A stretch of 64,000 nucleotides of DNA from positions 1,488,001 through 1,552,000 of the forward strand of contig CP064953.1 in the NCBI GenBank assembly GCA_015679245.1. Direction: 5' to 3'. The notes beneath the pieces were generated by a model, which did not search any database, was not told the origin of the DNA, and saw nothing but the letters and a program-made list of their open reading frames with translations. This DNA comes from Actinomycetaceae bacterium zg-1166 (GTDB lineage: Bacteria > Actinomycetota > Actinomycetes > Actinomycetales > Actinomycetaceae). Position 1 is the stretch's first letter, and each line of letters opens with the position of its first letter. This document shows positions 1 through 7,590 of the stretch, one piece after another. The position numbers were made by a program, and so were the translations under genes.

Positions 1-2290
1 ACTGCGCCGATTCCTGCCCTGGCATCTGGAGAGTGAGATAGTAGGGCGGCTGTTGCTCGGTGGCTGCATTCTCGCCTTCAGTTCGCCCGCCCCTTTCGGT
101 AGGTTCATTTGGCACGTTCCAGAAATCGCCACCTGAATAGAAGGCAGACGCATCCGTGACGTGGTACTTCGTCAAAAGCGTACGCTGTATCTTGAACAAG
201 CCTTCGGGGTAGCGCACATGCGCCATGAGGTCACCCGACATATTCTCCACATCAGTGAGCATTCCGGGAAAGATCTTGTCCCACGCTTTGAGAATTGGAT
301 CTTGCGAATCCCAGGCGAAGAGTTTGACCGAGCCGTCATAGGCATCCACCACGGCCTTGACCGAATTACGCACGTAATTCACTTCATCGTCGGTGGAGTA
401 GGCTACCCCACGCGACTGTGCATCCTCGGTGGCATTGGAGAGCGAGGTACGCGCCGAATACGGGTAATTATTCGAGGTGGTGTACGCATCAATAATCCAT
501 ACGAGACGCTTAGGCGTAGATGGATCCCCATCCATATCTACTACCGCAGGGTAGGCACGAGAATCGAGCGTTAAATACGGCGCCACTTTTGCCACGCGCA
601 GCTGCGGATCACGATCGTAGAGGATTTGCGAAGAGGAAGTAACACGATCAGAGAAGAACATATCCGTAGAACGGAACTTGATCGCATACATAAACTTCTC
701 AAAAACGTTAGAGAGTTTAGGGCCACCGTTGCCTGTATAGGTAGTAAATACCTGACCGGAGGGGGCTCCGTCGTCGGGATAATCAATCTCCCACGGTGAG
801 GAACCTTCTGGAGCACCAACGATCGAGTACTCGGGAGATTTCTGCCCAAAGTACACGCGCGGTTCATAGTCACCCATTTCGCCCATGGAGGGAATATCAC
901 GCTGGAAGAATACGGGAGCACCACGGTTCGTCGTCGTATTTCCGTAGGCTGCAGCAACACCGTAACCGTGCGTGTAAACAGTGTGGTCATTCACCCAGGT
1001 GCGTTGAGCTGAATCAAGACCCTCGGTGTTGAGTTCACGCACGGCAAGCACCGTATCGCGATCTGCATCACTGATCCGGTAGCGATCCACAGATAGCAGA
1101 TCTGTGAACTGGTAGTACTGGCGGTTCTGCTGGAGCTGATTGAAGGTGGGAGAGACGATCGTCGGATCGAGAAGGCGGATCTGCGTAGTAGTGTCCGCAT
1201 CCGAGCGCAACTGGCCTGCTTCAGCAGACGTCTTAGCTGTGTAATTGGTAGTTTCAACGTTGTCCAAACCATAGGCCTTGCGCGTGGCATCGATGTTGCG
1301 TTGGATGTACTCCGACTCCATCTCTACAGCGTTTGGATTCACGCGGAAGTTCTGGACGAGAGCGGGGTATATCCCAACGACGACGAGACTCGCCACAAGC
1401 CCCGAGGCAATACCTGTGAGAGCCAACTTCCACAAGGATTTCAACGCAGCGATGACGAAGAGCACAGCCACGAGGAGCGCCGCAATCGCGAGGATCGTGA
1501 GACCTGGGAGCGAAGCGTTGATGTCGGTGAAGGAAGCACCCGCAAATTTTCCGTTGTTGGCCAAGAGAAGATCGTAGCGACGAAGCCAGAAATTCGCTGC
1601 CGCAAGCACGCTAGCAATTGCTCCGAGGATACCGAAATGGAGGCGGGCGCGCCTGGCCAGAACAATACGTGAGCTCGCCGAGCTAAAACCACCGTAGAGG
1701 TAGTGACCTACCACAGCGAGAGCTGCTGAGATGATGAGCGCCATGATCGCGAGAGAGAGAAGGGAATGGAACACAGGCAGAGAAAAGACGTAGAAACCCA
1801 CGTCATTGCCAAATTCTGCGTCCGAGGTACCAAAAGCTGTGCGATGGAACCACGTGAGGTAGGTGCGCCACTCCGAAGCCAACGGGGCTCCAAAGACGAT
1901 CCCCGATCCTAGAAGGATTCCCAAAGTGAGGAGGATACGGTGGTTTTCGGCGATTTTGCGGTAGGGAGCTACTGCACGTCCAGGCTCAGCAGGATGCTTT
2001 CCCCGAGCTAACCAAAAGTTGAGAGCAGCGAGGATACCGACGACGAGCGTGCCGATCACGCCGAGAGCCAGCGCCCATCCTAACTGTTTCCAATAGACCT
2101 GCGCAGCTCCTAGTTGAGAGTACCAGCGCACGTCCGTCCATACCGACGAGGTGAGGGCGGTAAGGGCGACGAGCACCGTAAGGACGGTGAGTGTGATACC
2201 GAATGCTGAGGGGGTTCGCCTCTCTCCGGAGCGTTGGGGAAACTTCTTCGGGGGGCGGGGCTTCTTCTCTGGCGACAATGTGTACCTCAT
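1..2290 (-). CDS. UPF0182 family membrane protein (3' end outside window)
   Basis: Large integral membrane protein of the UPF0182/COG1615 family, the Rv3193c counterpart; its function is unknown. Reading the minus strand from the ATG at 2290 gives an uninterrupted frame to the window edge (about 763 codons). The N-terminus is basic and proline-rich, followed by several hydrophobic segments. Family landmarks are clear: a GNDVGFYVFSLPVF stretch near residue 160, VRNSVKAVVDAYDGSV near residue 640, and FYSGGDFWNVPNEP followed by PPYYLTLQMPGQ close to the window edge. The family usually has roughly 950-1000 residues, so the C-terminus lies outside. An in-frame TGA shortly upstream fixes the start region; there is no strong Shine-Dalgarno. 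It diverges from the PPA1309-like gene. The many short frames inside it are shadows. Confidence 0.93.
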   Translation of the reverse strand, partial: MRYTLSPEKKPRPPKKFPQRSGERRTPSAFGITLTVLTVLVALTALTSSVWTDVRWYSQLGAAQVYWKQLGWALALGVIGTLVVGILAALNFWLARGKHPAEPGRAVAPYRKIAENHRILLTLGILLGSGIVFGAPLASEWRTYLTWFHRTAFGTSDAEFGNDVGFYVFSLPVFHSLLSLAIMALIISAALAVVGHYLYGGFSSASSRIVLARRARLHFGILGAIASVLAAANFWLRRYDLLLANNGKFAGASFTDINASLPGLTILAIAALLVAVLFVIAALKSLWKLALTGIASGLVASLVVVGIYPALVQNFRVNPNAVEMESEYIQRNIDATRKAYGLDNVETTNYTAKTSAEAGQLRSDADTTTQIRLLDPTIVSPTFNQLQQNRQYYQFTDLLSVDRYRISDADRDTVLAVRELNTEGLDSAQRTWVNDHTVYTHGYGVAAAYGNTTTNRGAPVFFQRDIPSMGEMGDYEPRVYFGQKSPEYSIVGAPEGSSPWEIDYPDDGAPSGQVFTTYTGNGGPKLSNVFEKFMYAIKFRSTDMFFSDRVTSSSQILYDRDPQLRVAKVAPYLTLDSRAYPAVVDMDGDPSTPKRLVWIIDAYTTSNNYPYSARTSLSNATEDAQSRGVAYSTDDEVNYVRNSVKAVVDAYDGSVKLFAWDSQDPILKAWDKIFPGMLTDVENMSGDLMAHVRYPEGLFKIQRTLLTKYHVTDASAFYSGGDFWNVPNEPTERGGRTEGENAATEQQPPYYLTLQMPGQESAQ

Positions 2291-2431
2291 TATTCGTAAT
2301 AATCCAGTGGCAGCTCACGTTCTCGGGCAGATCCGTGTGAGCAAGACCCACACTGCTGCAGAGTTCGCTCGCGCCAGATGGCTGAGCTCAGAGTCCACTC
2401 TACCGAAGTCGCAGGACAGGATCAGCTCGGG

Positions 2432-3106
2432 ATGTCATCGGACAGTCGAAAAGACGAGAAGCACAAAGCGATCCACGAACGCACGAGGCTTTCGTCTACT
2501 CCACACTTTCCTTCTTTGAACTTACTCACCGCCTTGAGTCCCACCCCACCTATCGCGCACAATCTCTGTGTGACTTCAGCAAAACTTGCCATCAGCCAGG
2601 CCGTGTGTGAGATCGAAAGCTACGTTTCCTCCTTTGGGTGGGATGGACCCGTGCGCATCTTTGCCCTTATCCGCGCCGCAGACGCACTTGCAGCCAACCC
2701 CGAACTGGCAGACGAACTCCCCGCCGATGTGCCTGTGGAAGCTACCCGTAACCCCGAGGCTTTCTTTTCTGTGGAGCAGGAGAATTTGCCTCAGGCTAAT
2801 TCTCTTGAACATCTCCTCGCTCAAATTGCCTGGCCTCCCACCGTGGCTGGCGCTGCGCTCAGTTGCGAACGCATCACTCTTCCCTCCGAAGCTGAAAACG
2901 AGATTCCTAAGGATCCAGCCGCAGCAGAGTCCTTCGTTGCCTCAGATTCTCGCCGTGAAGATATTCGCATGGTTGTGGGAGTTGATCGTGAGGGAAACTC
3001 CTGGTGTACGCTACGGATGAAGTCGCACGACGAAGCCGCTTCGCTCCTCCAATCAGCCGACCTCGTGCCAGACCTCGTAGCCGCATTGCGCTCCACATTC
3101 GAGTAG
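2432..3106 (+). CDS. PPA1309 family protein
   Basis: Conserved actinobacterial protein of the PPA1309 family, function unknown, typically found beside UPF0182 and a PDZ/Lon-type protease, as here. The recognisable part begins about LAISQAVCEIESYVSSFGWD and continues with GPVRIFALIRAADALAANPELA, then a C-terminal segment with VVGVDREGNSWCTLRMKSHD. The start is uncertain. The open frame begins at ATG 2378, the ATG at 2432 has AGGA-type purines upstream, and a GTG at 2570 would give a protein starting right at the conserved domain. I list 2432 because it has the best ribosome site. Residues before about 2560 look unlike the family and may be untranslated. Confidence 0.8.
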   Translation: MSSDSRKDEKHKAIHERTRLSSTPHFPSLNLLTALSPTPPIAHNLCVTSAKLAISQAVCEIESYVSSFGWDGPVRIFALIRAADALAANPELADELPADVPVEATRNPEAFFSVEQENLPQANSLEHLLAQIAWPPTVAGAALSCERITLPSEAENEIPKDPAAAESFVASDSRREDIRMVVGVDREGNSWCTLRMKSHDEAASLLQSADLVPDLVAALRSTFE

Positions 3107-3447
3107 AGCATCACCCTCTAGCCAGGCACAGAGATTGCGCTTATCGCTGGTTTCTCCGATGTCTATACCTTCACACGTGGCCTACCTTTCACACGTGCTC
3201 CTGTCCTCTAACCCGGAGATGACTCGGGTATGCGCGCGGTTATCATAGCCAAGTCGCACGCTTCTGTTGCAGCTCGCGACGTAGATAAAAGTACGACGAT
3301 GAAGCCCCAGATAGGCCAATAAACGTTTGTGATGTGACACTCGCCTGGGGGCACCTTCGCGTGCATGAGAAAAGTCTCCTCGCCACAAGGTTCGCTCGCA
3401 TGCCGAAAAGGCGGCAAGATTCACAGCCCAGGGTTTACAGAGTGAAA
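3107..3447. other. Gene-free 341-bp gap between convergent genes
   Basis: Lies between the 3' ends of the PPA1309-like gene and the PDZ/S16 protease gene. No convincing small gene, tRNA or strong hairpin terminator was found. The only visible pattern is the hexamer CACGTG occurring twice within a TTCACACGTG direct repeat (about 3170-3200). Confidence 0.4.
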
Positions 3448-4542
3448 CTAGGAGGAGGGCGTAGCAGCAACTACCTGCTCACATGTGGTGAGTTTAGAGG
3501 TATCCCCCACCCCAATGGCACGGGTAGCGGCGATCGAATCTTCGATCGTGCGAACGGCGAACACACTCATCCCTCCTGGCACATTTCCCACTACCTCGGA
3601 GCAATTGAGCGCAGGAGCAAGGAAATACCTGGCACCTGAACGGGCAGCCCCCACCATTTTGTGCGTGATTCCACCAATGGCACCGACCATTCCGTTATAC
3701 GACATCGTTCCGGTTCCAGCGATCTTCGCATCCCCACCTAACGAGCCTTCGGTGAGACGATCGTAGATCGCCAGAGCAAACATCGATCCAGCCGAAGGCC
3801 CACCGACATTCTCGATTCCGTAGGTGACGTTGATGGGAAGATTAACGTCACTCACCGCGAGGAAGATTCCAAGTTGAGAACCTGGACGAACCCAGCCGGT
3901 TGCGTCGGCCTCGTATGCGGCAGTGGTGACGAGGGCACTGTGGGGGCTGCCTTCACGCTCAAATCCCACCTCGACCTGCGTGCCGGGAGGTGTGGCAGCA
4001 AGAAGCTGTGAGAGGCTGGCAAAACTCGAAATTTCCGTGCGCGTTTCTCCCACATGTACCCAGGTGAGACGGTCACCAGCAACAAGTTTCCCCTCGGCTG
4101 GCCCCGACTTTTGAGTTCCTTCCACGCGGAGAGTCATCGTAGTTGTATACCCCGCTGCTTCCAGCCCTGCTACCGTACCCGAATCCTGGGAAGACACCAT
4201 TGCCTGGGCATTGCGCCTTTCTACTTGACTCGCTGTTTCTTCTGGTGAATACAGGGCTCGTACTGGGACAAGTTCCTGCTCAGAATCAAGAAGTGCGTAC
4301 AGCGCCTGTGCTCCAGAGACTCCTGCGGAAGCGGTACCGAAGGCACTTACCGTCGTCATGTAGAGCTTCGTGTGTGAAGGGTAGGTGGTGGCTCCTGAAA
4401 TCTGAAGAAGTTTTTCCCCAGATACGCCCTCGGAGATGTCAAGAGCCGGACCTGCCGCTTCCACAAGATAAGAGCCAGGCATTGCCAGGCCTATCACACA
4501 GAGAGCTGCAAACAAGGCTCCCGCAAGTCGTCGTCGTGTCAC
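3448..4542 (-). CDS. PDZ domain / Lon-like (S16) serine protease, YlbL type
   Basis: Membrane-anchored protease with a C-terminal Lon proteolytic domain, counterpart of Rv3194c and B. subtilis YlbL. From GTG 4542 the protein begins with basic residues and a hydrophobic anchor (LAGALFAALCVIGLAMP). A PDZ-like region follows (AGDRLTWVHVGETRTEI, TPPGTQVEVGFEREG). The catalytic serine is in VGGPSAGSMFAL and the dyad lysine in GAIGGITHKMVGA, both intact. The frame is open 23 codons further upstream (4611), but that extension lacks a membrane-protein character and GTG 4542 directly precedes the anchor. The domain probably faces outside, so its substrates would be exported proteins. It diverges from the DUF2342 gene at 4813. 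Confidence 0.9.
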   Translation of the reverse strand: MTRRRLAGALFAALCVIGLAMPGSYLVEAAGPALDISEGVSGEKLLQISGATTYPSHTKLYMTTVSAFGTASAGVSGAQALYALLDSEQELVPVRALYSPEETASQVERRNAQAMVSSQDSGTVAGLEAAGYTTTMTLRVEGTQKSGPAEGKLVAGDRLTWVHVGETRTEISSFASLSQLLAATPPGTQVEVGFEREGSPHSALVTTAAYEADATGWVRPGSQLGIFLAVSDVNLPINVTYGIENVGGPSAGSMFALAIYDRLTEGSLGGDAKIAGTGTMSYNGMVGAIGGITHKMVGAARSGARYFLAPALNCSEVVGNVPGGMSVFAVRTIEDSIAATRAIGVGDTSKLTTCEQVVAATPSS

Positions 4543-4812
4543 TTCTCCATCTTGCCGCAGGAGTCTAGGAGTTTGCCATGAGGAGCGACACGCGTGAACT
4601 AGATAGACCAACTACATGAAAACTCAGAACCCCGGCAGATTAAGGGAAGTGTTGAGCGACGAGCTGGATTGAGTGAGAGTGGGGCGAAGTGCGCTTTGAA
4701 CTAGGCGCAGGCTAGGTGGCAGATCTGCCACATTTTCACGCGCGGCGTAGCACCGAGCGCGTGTAGCCGCTAAGCCCGTACTCTTAGAATCACGAGGTGT
4801 AAAGGAGCGATC

Positions 4813-6303
4813 ATGAGCGAGAACCCTGGTACGCAACAGCCCGATGACGGCAAGGAGAATAACCGGGATCAATGGGGGGCAATGCTGCGCGCCATTCTCG
4901 GTGAAGAAGCCGCGCAAGAGATCGAACGTCAGATGAATTCCTCAGGGATGGATCTCTCCGCTTCGATGAATAACGCTATTTCACCAGAGAACTTCCATGT
5001 TGTTGCTGCGCGTGTCAATGAAATGCTCGGCAGCGCCGGGGATGGCCCTATCAACTGGAAGGTAGGTGAACAGGTGGCACGTGAGACAATTGCACGCGAA
5101 CAGCCCACCACTCTCACCATGGCTAGCGCCGAGCGTGCCCGCACCTCCCTCCAGACTGCAAATCTGTGGCTCGATCCTGCCACTTCCATCAATCCCTGCA
5201 CCGGCCCCAACCAGGCGTGGAGTCCTCTCGATTGGCTTGCACATACTCTTCCCACTTTCCGCCGCCTCACAACTCCCGTGGGTGAGAACATTGCACGCGC
5301 TTTTGCACAAGCTCTCGAAGATCAACTTTCTTATGCCCCCGCTGAACTCGCCGCCGTCTTTGGAGCGAAGCCACTTGGCATGTTTAAGGGTCTTATCTCC
5401 TCACTTTTAGGAGTGCAGTACGGAGTTGCTCTTGCCGCACTGGCCAAGATCACCTTCGGTTCTTCTGACTGTGGCCTTCCCCTCGTCGAAGGAAAAACTG
5501 CTGCACTTGTTCCTACCACAATCGCTGCCTTTGCCGACGGCCTGGAGAGCGAAGAACGCGAAGTGGAACTCTTCGTCGCTGTACGTGAGCAAGCTGCTGC
5601 ACGTCTATATTCGCAAGTCCCCTGGTTGCGAGCACAAGTACTCGACATCGTCGCAGAATATGCGAGTGATATCCAGATCGATACCGAGTCCATCGAAAAC
5701 CAAGTTCGGGAGATGGGATTTGACCCAGGGAACATGGAATCCATCGACCTCTCCGATATCTTTTTCCCAGAGTCAACTCCCACACAACGCGCGACGATCG
5801 AACGCCTCGAACATCTCCTTGCTCTCGTCGAAGGTTGGGTGAGTGCTGTTGCCATTCAGGCCACGATTGCTCAGTTGCCCTCGGTGATGCCACTGAGCGA
5901 GATGTTCCAGCGTCGAGCTGCTACTTCCTCACCAATCAACGAAACTTTTGGCCCTCTGGTGGGCTTGCATCTACAACCTCGACGTATCCGTGAGGCTACC
6001 ACTTTCTGGCAGATGGCCTTCGCACGCCTCGGTATCGAGGGGCGCGACGCGCTCTGGGCTCACCCCGATCTCTTGCCACGCCCGGAGACTCTCGAAAAAC
6101 CCCAGGATTTTTTCGAGGGCAAAAATTCGAGCGTTGCTGAGGAACTTGACGCCTTTCTTGCAGAACTTCTCGATTCTTCAGGTGAGGTCAACGAAGGCAC
6201 CGGCAACTCTATAAGTGACATGTACGGCGGCGGAAATCCTCATCGCGGTCGCAGTGACAGCAACCACGATATCCCCCACGAACCTGGCATCGACGAGGAG
6301 TAG
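4813..6303 (+). CDS. DUF2342 zincin-like protein (Rv3195 type), metal motif degenerate
   Basis: Member of the DUF2342/COG5282 zincin-like family, annotated elsewhere as zinc-dependent metalloprotease or putative hydrolase. Family stretches include NPCTGPNQAWSPLDWLAHTL, the KPLGMFKGLISSLLGVQYG segment and VPWLRAQVLDIVAEYASDI. Where relatives have an HExxH-like or RExxH helix, this protein reads LFVAVREQAAARLYSQVPWL, so the second metal-binding His is missing. Catalytic activity is therefore doubtful. The C-terminus is low-complexity and acidic (GGGNPHRGRSDSNHD). The ATG at 4813 is preceded by AAAGGAG. The position after the PDZ protease is conserved in actinobacteria. Confidence 0.85.
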   Translation: MSENPGTQQPDDGKENNRDQWGAMLRAILGEEAAQEIERQMNSSGMDLSASMNNAISPENFHVVAARVNEMLGSAGDGPINWKVGEQVARETIAREQPTTLTMASAERARTSLQTANLWLDPATSINPCTGPNQAWSPLDWLAHTLPTFRRLTTPVGENIARAFAQALEDQLSYAPAELAAVFGAKPLGMFKGLISSLLGVQYGVALAALAKITFGSSDCGLPLVEGKTAALVPTTIAAFADGLESEEREVELFVAVREQAAARLYSQVPWLRAQVLDIVAEYASDIQIDTESIENQVREMGFDPGNMESIDLSDIFFPESTPTQRATIERLEHLLALVEGWVSAVAIQATIAQLPSVMPLSEMFQRRAATSSPINETFGPLVGLHLQPRRIREATTFWQMAFARLGIEGRDALWAHPDLLPRPETLEKPQDFFEGKNSSVAEELDAFLAELLDSSGEVNEGTGNSISDMYGGGNPHRGRSDSNHDIPHEPGIDEE

Positions 6304-6471
6304 ACAAACTTCTGTGGCGCCAGCATCCAAGGTTTGGCATCAATCTCACGCTTGTCGCCTTCACCCCTCTCTCTTCCGCTGCGAGCACTGGTTGGTGCCG
6401 CGTAGGTAAGATGTGTGACAGTTTCACAGCACAGAACTACGTGATTGCTGGTAATTAGACACAGCAATACG

Positions 6472-6480
6472 TTATCCACA
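6472..6480 (+). promoter_or_regulatory. Isolated DnaA-box-like nonamer
   Basis: TTATCCACA matches the DnaA box consensus exactly. It stands alone about 50 bp upstream of the 6533 gene, with no cluster of boxes nearby, so it does not mark an origin. A chance occurrence is quite possible. Confidence 0.2.
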
Positions 6481-6513
6481 GAGGAGCCCTTTCTTCTGCG
6501 AAAAGAGGATCAG

Positions 6514-6532
6514 TGAGGTTAGCCTCAACTTT
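6514..6532 (+). promoter_or_regulatory. Candidate IdeR/DtxR iron box overlapping a -10 element
   Basis: TGAGGTTAGCCTCAACTTT agrees with the DtxR/IdeR consensus TWAGGTTAGSCTAACCTWA at 15 of 19 positions, including the full AGGTTAGSCT core. It also forms an inverted repeat (TGAGG/CCTCA). The site ends on the base before the ATG of the 6533 gene. A TAnnnT -10 hexamer (TAGCCT, 6520-6525) lies inside it with a 7-nt spacer to that ATG, which fits a leaderless transcript that an iron regulator could block. Inference from sequence only. Confidence 0.5.
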
Positions 6533-7453
6533 ATGTTTGTGGATCCTAAACGTGGAGTGTTCTGGCGCGCAGATCACGATATTCAAATCGGACTCAACTC
6601 TCAGCACGCCATCCCTCTCCCTAACCTCACTCGCTCTGAGCAACAGCTCGTGGCTTTTATGACTGCCTTGCGCACACACGCCGAAGTGAGTGCTTACGCC
6701 TCCACTTTAGGAGTAACACCTGCACGTGCCGAAGAGATTCTCGCACAGCTCAACACACACGGCGTTGCCTCTCCCACTGTCACACGCCAAGATGTCCTCG
6801 TCCATATCCGAAACCTCGACCCTTTGGCTGTATCCACTGGAATTGCACTCACGCGTGAAGGGGTAGCTCGCCTTGAGTTCACCGACGAATCCCGTGTGGG
6901 TATCGCAGACCATCCAGCATTGCGAGAAGTCGAGGCACAGATGGGTCAACGCCGCGACGTCGCATTTGAGCACGTCCTTGCTTCATATTCTCGCCCAAAG
7001 CGCACTCCCGCTTCGAGTCGAGCAGCGCCCACGCCTGTGATAATCGGGCTACTCACATCCTCACGCGTCATTGACCCTCTCAAAGCAATGCGCTACATGG
7101 AAGCAGATATCCCGCACCTTCTCATGTGGACTGAAGAGACAGAGGTGTGCATTGGTCCCCTAGTGGAGCCACATCGCACAGTCTGTGCGCGTTGTGTGTA
7201 TTGCAGACAGCTCGAAGCCGATCCTCAGTGGCCACTACTCTTCCAGCAGGCTCTTCATCTTGAGCCGACAAATATCGATACCCATACTCTTGCTTTAGCT
7301 GGAGAGTTGGCTGCACGTGTGATTGCATCTGTTGCGTACGACTATTCCAATCCCTTGGTCAATTGCCAAATTCGCTTACCCTACACCCACGGACTTCCTC
7401 ACCTGCGCCATGTCGATGTGCACCGCGACTGTGGGTGCCTTGAACAGAGGTAA
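6533..7453 (+). CDS. TOMM cyclodehydratase-like protein (Rv3196 position)
   Basis: 306-residue protein at the place of Rv3196 in this conserved block. The second half resembles the E1-like/cyclodehydratase scaffold of thiazole/oxazole-modified microcin (TOMM) systems: HLLMWTEETEVCIGPLVEP, then TVCARCVYCRQLEADPQWPLLF. The CxxC-type cysteines and a C-terminal CGC probably bind zinc. The N-terminal part has a short winged-helix-like region (TRSEQQLVAFMTALRT...GVTPARAEEILAQL). No YcaO partner or precursor peptide is next to it, so it may act outside peptide modification. The ATG at 6533 has no close Shine-Dalgarno but sits 7 nt after a -10 element, suggesting leaderless translation. The iron box suggests iron control. 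Exact function unknown. Confidence 0.7.
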   Translation: MFVDPKRGVFWRADHDIQIGLNSQHAIPLPNLTRSEQQLVAFMTALRTHAEVSAYASTLGVTPARAEEILAQLNTHGVASPTVTRQDVLVHIRNLDPLAVSTGIALTREGVARLEFTDESRVGIADHPALREVEAQMGQRRDVAFEHVLASYSRPKRTPASSRAAPTPVIIGLLTSSRVIDPLKAMRYMEADIPHLLMWTEETEVCIGPLVEPHRTVCARCVYCRQLEADPQWPLLFQQALHLEPTNIDTHTLALAGELAARVIASVAYDYSNPLVNCQIRLPYTHGLPHLRHVDVHRDCGCLEQR

Positions 7454-7590
7454 GCCCACAAGAATGGAAGCGTTGAAAAACAAGGAAACACGAGAAAAAT
7501 AAAGGGTTAAAGGCCAAAATAAAAGCGGGAGGAAACACGAGGAGACCCCACTTTCGACCACTCACACACCTCTTTAGCACCTCCCTTTTC

